Assembly: GCA_002392765.1 (NCBI GenBank)
Contig: DGHT01000043.1
Span: 5,232-69,231, forward strand
DNA: 64,000 nt
DNA from: Verrucomicrobia bacterium UBA3841
GTDB taxonomy: Bacteria; Verrucomicrobiota; Kiritimatiellia; RFP12; UBA1067
Reading direction: 5' to 3'
The notes under the pieces: generated by a model
The model's input: only the letters and a program-made list of their open reading frames with translations
Database searches by the model: none
Told to the model about the DNA's origin: nothing
Translations under genes and position numbers: made by a program
Shown here: positions 58,873-64,000 of the stretch, one piece after another
Numbering within the stretch: the first letter of the stretch is position 1
Layout: each line of letters opens with the position of its first letter

Positions 58873-60045
58873 TCAATCTATCGCCTTGAGAAACGCGCCT
58901 TTGAGATAAAGCCCCTCGGGGAACGAGACCGCGACAGGATGGTCGGCGGCCTGGCGCGTCCGCGCGACAATCTGGAAATCGCGTCCGGCGTCCTCCGCGG
59001 CTTCCGACAGGACCTTCAGGAACAGCTCCTCCGTCATCGCGCCGGAACAGGAGAATGTCGCGAGCGTCCCGCCCGGACGAAGGAGTTTCATGGCGAGAAG
59101 ATTAATGTCCTTGTAGCCGCGCGCGGCTTTCATCAGCTGCGATTTGGACGCCGCGAACTTCGGCGGATCGAGTACGATCATGTCGAACGACCTTCCTTCG
59201 TCGCGGCACTTCCTCAAGTACTGGAATACGTCCGCTTGTACATATTCCATCGCCGTGCCGCAACCGCGAAGAAGGGTCTCGTTCTTCCGGGCCAGTTCGA
59301 GCGCGTCCTCCGAAATGTCCACCTGCACGACGGATGCCGCGCCCCCGCTGCGGGCGTACAAGCCGAAACCGCCCGTATACGAAAAGCAGTTGAGGACCTC
59401 GGCGCCGTTCGACATCGACCCGACCAGCGCCCTCGCGTCGCGCTGGTCCAGATAGAAGCCGGTCTTGTGTCCGCGCCTGACGTCGACCAGGAACCTGCAC
59501 GGCCCTTCGGAGATTTCGACGAGCTCCGGGGGCTCCGCCCCCGCGAGAACCTGAAATCGCGGCTCGACCGGAAGCCCCTCCTTTTCGCGGGAATCAACGT
59601 CGAGCCGTTCCGACACGCCCTTGCAGAACGGAGCGTACTTCATGACCGCCGCGGCAATCTCCGCCTTGCGCGCATCTGCGCCTGCGGACGTGAACTGGCA
59701 GACGGCCCAGCCGCAATAGCAGTCGACGACAACGCCCGGAAGCCTGTCGTTCTCGGCGTTCACGAGCCTGACCGCCGTAACGCTGCCGTCCGCGTAGAAG
59801 GCCGCGCGCCTGCCGATCGACTCGGCGACGAGATCCGCGACCGGCTTTTCCGGCACGATTCTGACGCGTATCTGCGACAGGGGCGAATACCAGCCTTGCG
59901 CGATTCTGACGCCTTTGGAGTCGCACACCTCGACAAGCTCCCCGGCGGCGCCCTCGCCGCTTTCGACGGCTCCCGAGAACACCCACGGGTGCCTCTTCGC
60001 GGCAACGCTGTATTCCCGGCCTTTCTTGAGAAGTATTTTTTTCAT
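58873..60045 (-). CDS. rlmI: RlmI-like 23S rRNA methyltransferase
   Basis: 390 residues with an N-terminal PUA domain (KGREYSVAAKRHPWVFSGAV) and a Rossmann methyltransferase core (EVLNCFSYTGGFGLYA near 218; IVLDPPKFA near 290; TFSCSGAM). This is the architecture of RlmI/YccW, which makes m5C in 23S rRNA. The cysteine of SCSG fits the catalytic Cys of m5C enzymes. It is read with opdA-like and tadA genes downstream. Confidence 0.88.
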   Translation of the reverse strand: MKKILLKKGREYSVAAKRHPWVFSGAVESGEGAAGELVEVCDSKGVRIAQGWYSPLSQIRVRIVPEKPVADLVAESIGRRAAFYADGSVTAVRLVNAENDRLPGVVVDCYCGWAVCQFTSAGADARKAEIAAAVMKYAPFCKGVSERLDVDSREKEGLPVEPRFQVLAGAEPPELVEISEGPCRFLVDVRRGHKTGFYLDQRDARALVGSMSNGAEVLNCFSYTGGFGLYARSGGAASVVQVDISEDALELARKNETLLRGCGTAMEYVQADVFQYLRKCRDEGRSFDMIVLDPPKFAASKSQLMKAARGYKDINLLAMKLLRPGGTLATFSCSGAMTEELFLKVLSEAAEDAGRDFQIVARTRQAADHPVAVSFPEGLYLKGAFLKAID

Positions 60046-60196
60046 ACCGTTCCTTTCTCATCGTCCCGGTCACGCGCGGCGCGTGACCCTGCCGGGATTT
60101 CCTCGCCGTCGCGGGTGAAGGCGATTGAATACGGCCAGTCGGCGGTTCAGTCCCGTGCGGACAGACGCGTTTGAAAGGACCGACGGCGGCATGGCG

Positions 60197-61960
60197 TCAT
60201 CTTATCCGCTTTATCGCTCCGAATCTGCAGATCTGGGAACACTGCTTGCAGCCTGCGCAAAGGTTGGGGTCGATCTTCATCTGGAACGCGCCGGGACGTA
60301 TTTCCGCTCCGCGCGTCATCGCCGGGCAGCCCATCTTGAAACACGCGCCGCACGCCTTGCATTTCTCCTCGTCGACCTCGCAAAGGCCTTCCTTCGTGAG
60401 CTTCGCTGCGATGCGGCACGGCGCGTAGGCGATGACGAGAGCGCCTTCGTCGCCGTCCATCGCATCGGCGAGGACTTTCTCCAGTCCGGCAAGATCGTCC
60501 GCCGAAACGGTGACGACCTTCCTGTATCCGCACGCCTTGGCGATCGCGTCGATTTCGGTGACCGGAGCGGGCGACCCGTCGAGCGTCTTTCCGCTGCCGG
60601 GGTTGTCCTGATGGCCTGTCATGCCGGTTATGCGATTGTCGAGAACCACGGTAGTCACGGGCGTTCCGTTGTAGTGCGCGGAAAGAATCCCCGTGATGCC
60701 GGAATGGAAGAACGTCGAATCGCCGAGAACCGCGCAGATGCGTCCCTTGAGGCCGGCCTTCTTCATTCCCGCCGCGTTGCCGATGGACGCGCCCATGCAG
60801 ATCGTCGAATCCATCGCATCCAGCGGAGGAAACGCGCCGAGCGTGTAGCAGCCGATGTCGCCTGTCACCGTCGCGCCGAGCTTGTGCAGGACGTAGAAAA
60901 CGCCGCGGTGTCCGCAGCCCGCGCAAAGGACCGGCGGGCGGGTGGGCAAACCTTCCGCCGGGGCGGACTCCTTTGCCGCCGGAACGTCGCCCAACAGCTC
61001 GCGGCGAAGGTTCTGCAGCCTGTCGGCGTTAAGCTCCAGCATGTTCAGTTCCGTCTCGTGTTCGACGACCTTGATCCCCATCGCGCGGATCTGGTCTTCG
61101 AGGAACGGATCGAGCTCCTCGACGACGAGGACTTTCTCCACAGTCTTGGCGAAATCTGCGACGAGCGCCTTCGGAAGCGGATTCGTCCAGCCGAGTTTGA
61201 GTATCGAAAACTCCGGGAAGATTTCCTTCACGTACTGGTACGCTACGGCGCTCGTGACGATTCCGAGATCCGTGCGGCCCTTCTCGACGCGGTTCATCGG
61301 CGATGCGGCGGATGCCGCCTCCATGGCCGCCGTCCGCTTCTGCGCGGCGAGACGGTGTCCGCGCGCGAACATCGGCACGGGGATGTGCTTCTTTATGTCG
61401 CGCTTGTACGGAATGAGCGGATGCGGGGCGGGATTGAAGCCGCCCAGTTCGACGAGAGACGCGGAGTGGCTCGTTCTCGTCGTGAGGCGGATTATGACCG
61501 GCACCGAAAATTTCTCCGACAGTTCAAAGGCTTCGAGCGTGAAATCGTACGCCTCCTGGCTGTCCGCTGGCTCAAGCAGAAGAGCGCGCGCGAACTTCGC
61601 GAGATTGCGGTTGTCCTGCTCGTTCTGGGACGAGTGCATTCCAGGATCGTCGGCTGAAACTATGACCATGCCGCCTGTCGCGCCTACATACGTGAACGTC
61701 ATGAGCGGATCCATCGCCACGTTGAGTCCGACATGCTTCATGGCGGTCAGCGAACGCGCTCCGGCCATGGAAGCTCCGATCGCGGTTTCCATCGCGACCT
61801 TTTCGTTGACGGCCCACTCGCACTTCACGGTTTCCTTGAATTTTGCGATGTTTTCGAGAATCTCCGTCGATGGCGTGCCCGGATATGCGGAGGCCACGAT
61901 GCATCCCGCCTGGGCGGCCGCGTGCGCCACCGCCTCGTTTGCGCTGAGTATCTTTTTCAT
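60197..61960 (-). CDS. iorA: Indolepyruvate:ferredoxin oxidoreductase alpha subunit
   Basis: Oxygen-sensitive enzyme that decarboxylates aryl pyruvates from aromatic amino acids to aryl-acetyl-CoA while reducing ferredoxin. The N-terminal transketolase-like part (YPGTPSTEILENIA; WAVNEKVAMETAIGASMAGAR) is followed by the thiamine-diphosphate part (CAGCGHRGVFYVLHKLG; GDIGCYTLG). Two 4Fe-4S motifs lie at the C-terminus (CKACGACFKMGCP and CAGCKQCSQICRF). The start at 61960 gives 587 residues. The iorB gene usually next to it is absent here; the next gene is 151 nt away and unrelated. PaaK and ACT partners are at 40 kb. Confidence 0.94.
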   Translation of the reverse strand: MKKILSANEAVAHAAAQAGCIVASAYPGTPSTEILENIAKFKETVKCEWAVNEKVAMETAIGASMAGARSLTAMKHVGLNVAMDPLMTFTYVGATGGMVIVSADDPGMHSSQNEQDNRNLAKFARALLLEPADSQEAYDFTLEAFELSEKFSVPVIIRLTTRTSHSASLVELGGFNPAPHPLIPYKRDIKKHIPVPMFARGHRLAAQKRTAAMEAASAASPMNRVEKGRTDLGIVTSAVAYQYVKEIFPEFSILKLGWTNPLPKALVADFAKTVEKVLVVEELDPFLEDQIRAMGIKVVEHETELNMLELNADRLQNLRRELLGDVPAAKESAPAEGLPTRPPVLCAGCGHRGVFYVLHKLGATVTGDIGCYTLGAFPPLDAMDSTICMGASIGNAAGMKKAGLKGRICAVLGDSTFFHSGITGILSAHYNGTPVTTVVLDNRITGMTGHQDNPGSGKTLDGSPAPVTEIDAIAKACGYRKVVTVSADDLAGLEKVLADAMDGDEGALVIAYAPCRIAAKLTKEGLCEVDEEKCKACGACFKMGCPAMTRGAEIRPGAFQMKIDPNLCAGCKQCSQICRFGAIKRIR

Positions 61961-61985
61961 TGTTCGAACCTGTCTTTCGGTATTT

Positions 61986-63029
61986 TCAGAAGAAGAGCTT
62001 TGCCCATGCAAGAAGACCCTGTTTCCAGGGGACGCGGTGGCTTACGCCGCTTTTCCCCTTGAATTCGTCAAGGTGGGCGACATACCATTCGTAGTTTCTC
62101 ACAAGCGCTTCGGCATTAGAGTATTTCGGAGCGTAGTCCAGAAGCCGCTCCGCCTTCTCTATGGAAACGAACGAATCGGTCGACGCCGTCTCGTACACCC
62201 ACGGATACAGCGGCGAGAGGTGCAGCTTTTCAAGAACTTTCAAAATAAACACCACCGGTTTGACAGGAAGGCCGCGTATCTTCCTTCCGTATCCGGCGCG
62301 GTCGAGAACCGCCTGGTAGTCCTCGCGCATCGTTTTGAACACCTTGGCGCCGATGTTGAATTCGGTAGCGACGACATCCTTCGGGTACGTCATCGCATTC
62401 CAGATGGCATGGTCGAGATCGTCCACGTCCATAAGCTGGTACCTGTTCGAACCGTTGCCGATCATCGGGAAGCCGTGGCCGGTGTACGCCCAGTCGTAGA
62501 AAAGCGCGAAAACGCCGAGCCGCTCGGGGCCGATAAAACTCTTTGGACGGATGATGCTGACGCAATACCCGTCCCTGACCGCCTCGCGGCATATATTCTC
62601 CGCCTGTATCTTGGCGTTGCCGTACGGTCCGACGCCGACGAGCTCGTCGGTTTCGTATATCGGGTGTTTTTTGGGAACGCCGTATACGGCAGTCGACGAT
62701 ATCTGGATCATCCTGTCCAGACCGAACTTCCGCGCGGCCGCGAGGACGTTTCTGCACCCGTCGACTTCGGTCGTGTAAATATCCTTCTCGGAATAGAGCG
62801 GCAGCGCTGCTGCGCAGTGGACCACGGCATCGCAGCCTTCCGTCACCTTCTCGACCGCCGCGACGTCCCGCACGTCCCCTTTCAGGAACTTGAGCCAGGG
62901 CTCGTCCTTTTCCGGATAGTCGAAATCCGCGATGTCTATAACGCGAATCTCATCCACCCCCCGCGTGCGCAGGAAGCGGATGAGATTTATTCCGAGAAAC
63001 CCGGAACCTCCCGTGACGAGAACTTTCAT
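61986..63029 (-). CDS. NAD-dependent epimerase/dehydratase (extended SDR)
   Basis: 347-residue extended short-chain dehydrogenase. It has the NAD-binding TGGSGFLGINLI (~6-17), DVRD, SSTAVYG and the catalytic YGNAK motif (Y-x-x-x-K). It resembles nucleotide-sugar epimerases and 3-beta-HSD-like reductases. I use the ATG at 63029; the TTG one codon earlier is less likely. It lies 13 nt after secG. The substrate is not clear. Confidence 0.85.
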   Translation of the reverse strand: MKVLVTGGSGFLGINLIRFLRTRGVDEIRVIDIADFDYPEKDEPWLKFLKGDVRDVAAVEKVTEGCDAVVHCAAALPLYSEKDIYTTEVDGCRNVLAAARKFGLDRMIQISSTAVYGVPKKHPIYETDELVGVGPYGNAKIQAENICREAVRDGYCVSIIRPKSFIGPERLGVFALFYDWAYTGHGFPMIGNGSNRYQLMDVDDLDHAIWNAMTYPKDVVATEFNIGAKVFKTMREDYQAVLDRAGYGRKIRGLPVKPVVFILKVLEKLHLSPLYPWVYETASTDSFVSIEKAERLLDYAPKYSNAEALVRNYEWYVAHLDEFKGKSGVSHRVPWKQGLLAWAKLFF

Positions 63030-63042
63030 CAAGTTCCCGCCG

Positions 63043-63357
63043 TTACTGGTTGACAGGCTGCTCCGCGCCGCCTTCCGCCGGTTGCTCCTGCTGCTGTTCG
63101 ACGCCCGCGACGACCGAGGCCGGACGCGAAGTCAGGCACGCGAGAACGAGCGTGTTGAGAAGGAACACCGTGCCGAGAATGGCAGTCGCCCTGATCAGCA
63201 CGTTGCCAGCGTCGGCGCCGAGGGAAGCCTCGAGCGCGCCTCCGCCGAACGCTCCCCCCAGACCGCCCTCCTTGGGCTTCTGGATCATGACCACAAGTCC
63301 GAGGAGAATGCAGACTATCACTTCTACGATGTACAGCAGTGTTATTATGATACCCAT
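63043..63357 (-). CDS. secG: Preprotein translocase subunit SecG
   Basis: 104 residues with two membrane helices (IITLLYIVEVIVCILLGLVVMI and ILGTVFLLNTLVLACLT) joined by the Gly-rich loop KEGGLGGAFGGG typical of SecG. It assists SecYEG-dependent export. The C-terminus is a Gln/Glu/Pro-rich tail. It lies between rpoC and the epimerase on the same strand. Confidence 0.93.
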   Translation of the reverse strand: MGIIITLLYIVEVIVCILLGLVVMIQKPKEGGLGGAFGGGALEASLGADAGNVLIRATAILGTVFLLNTLVLACLTSRPASVVAGVEQQQEQPAEGGAEQPVNQ

Positions 63358-63396
63358 TGTCTACCGCCTTTCGATAAGGTTGGTTTGAGAATTCGT

Positions 63397-64000
63397 TCAT
63401 TCGCCCTGCGAGTCGTCTTCCGGAGGCGTCGTCACGAGCATGTCCGAGAGCAGGTCGTCGCCGCCGTCTGCGGAAGTGTCGCCGTAGTCGGGCATGAGGA
63501 TCGGCTCGCCGAGATCGTCGTCCTCGTCGTTCTCCTCGCCCGGGATGCCGGTTGCGGGGATTCCGAAGAGATCCGCATGGCGTTTGCGCTGCTCTTCGCG
63601 GAGCTTGTCCATCTCCTCGTCGGAAATGGGTTCGCACAGCGGAACAAGCTTCAAATGGCGATGCGTCGCGAAACCGGTGCCGCCCGGAATCGGATGGCCG
63701 AGAATCACGTTCTCCTTGAAGCCTCTCAGTTCATCGACGCGTCCCATCGTCGCGGCCTCGGTCAGTACTCTCGTCGTATCCTGGAAGGACGCGGCGGATA
63801 TGAACGAATCCGTTTCGAGAGCCGCCTTCGTGATGCCGAGAAGCGCGGGCTGGGCCTCCGCGGGACGGCGGCCGGACTCGATCTTCTGCTCGTTGACCTT
63901 GAGGAACGTCTGCCTCGTGACCTGGTCGCCCCAGAGGAAGTCCGTATCGCCGGGATTGGTGATTTTGACCTTCCTGAGCATCTGGCGGACGATGATCTCG
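63397..64000 (-). CDS. rpoC: RNA polymerase beta' subunit, C-terminal part (partial)
   Basis: The frame runs off the right edge, so only the last ~200 residues are present. QMLRKVKITNPGDTDFLWGD, SFISAASFQDTTRVLTEAA and FKENVILGHPIPGGTG match the end of RpoC, which forms part of the polymerase jaw and clamp. The protein ends in a long acidic tail (EENDEDDDLGEP onward) of about 50 residues. secG follows 39 nt downstream. Confidence 0.95.
   Translation of the reverse strand, partial: EIIVRQMLRKVKITNPGDTDFLWGDQVTRQTFLKVNEQKIESGRRPAEAQPALLGITKAALETDSFISAASFQDTTRVLTEAATMGRVDELRGFKENVILGHPIPGGTGFATHRHLKLVPLCEPISDEEMDKLREEQRKRHADLFGIPATGIPGEENDEDDDLGEPILMPDYGDTSADGGDDLLSDMLVTTPPEDDSQGE

Noticed and set aside
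1..64000. tRNA, rRNA, riboswitch, prophage or insertion-sequence content
   Set aside because: Reading the gaps I found no cloverleaf-like segment, rRNA fragment, known riboswitch core, integrase or transposase. Small structured RNAs cannot be excluded without a covariance search.

Overview
The window is GC-rich, densely packed DNA from a Gram-negative-type, probably anaerobic bacterium. Secreted proteins with Sec, Tat and lipoprotein signals, a PotABCD importer, PlsY, SecG, GyrA and the end of RpoC mark it as chromosomal. Giant beta-helical surface proteins with an 'ESYALGLNP'-type C-terminal segment, several ATPase/PD-(D/E)XK genes, indolepyruvate:ferredoxin oxidoreductase and a paaK-ACT pair fit a gut member of the PVC group (Kiritimatiellota/Verrucomicrobiota-like). 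That placement is inference from gene content. I see no tRNA, rRNA, CRISPR, prophage or transposase.

Layout. 1-7.5 kb: a cut SGNH/phytase-like esterase, then a minus-strand block (gyrA, gmk, apbE, TIGR02757 protein) and a XylR-type regulator. 7.8-23.5 kb, plus strand: a secreted three-repeat protein, a phosphodiesterase lipoprotein, Tat-exported MBL-fold and metallophosphoesterase proteins, NAD-type glycerol-3-phosphate dehydrogenase, two GlpT-like (OPA) transporters, a fused GlpA-like/FAD oxidoreductase, DUF1667, an AraL-like HAD phosphatase and an AraM/EgsA-type glycerol-1-phosphate dehydrogenase. Together these look like an island for releasing, importing and oxidising glycerol phosphates, possibly of both stereochemistries. 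23.7-35.6 kb: three ATPase/nuclease-like proteins around a 1993-residue surface protein. 35.6-41.4 kb: a tightly overlapping operon paaK - ACT - histidine kinase - NtrC-type activator - Ser/Thr kinase - OmpR-type regulator. 41.6-44.9 kb: an N-domain-less ClpB behind a clear sigma-54 promoter, then small membrane proteins. 45-49 kb: an operon of surface-repeat protein, DUF1015, DUF2062, a GGQ release-factor-like protein, PlsY and a dolichol-phosphate-mannose-synthase-like glycosyltransferase. 49-55.4 kb: sugar kinase, potABCD and cyclophilin. 55.5-64 kb: alpha/beta hydrolase, M3 oligopeptidase with tadA, RlmI-like methyltransferase, iorA, an epimerase, secG and rpoC (cut).

Two genome-scale themes stand out. 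Intergenic spaces carry a modular family of short palindromes whose loops and tails are conserved while stems change in a compensatory way. One 27-nt copy lies in frame inside the glycerol-3-phosphate dehydrogenase gene, and related short repeats sit at the fusion joint and stop codon of the GlpA-like fusion. Second, four genes have a -10 box exactly 7 nt before the start codon, which predicts leaderless mRNAs. Most operons are also coupled by ATGA stop/start overlaps.
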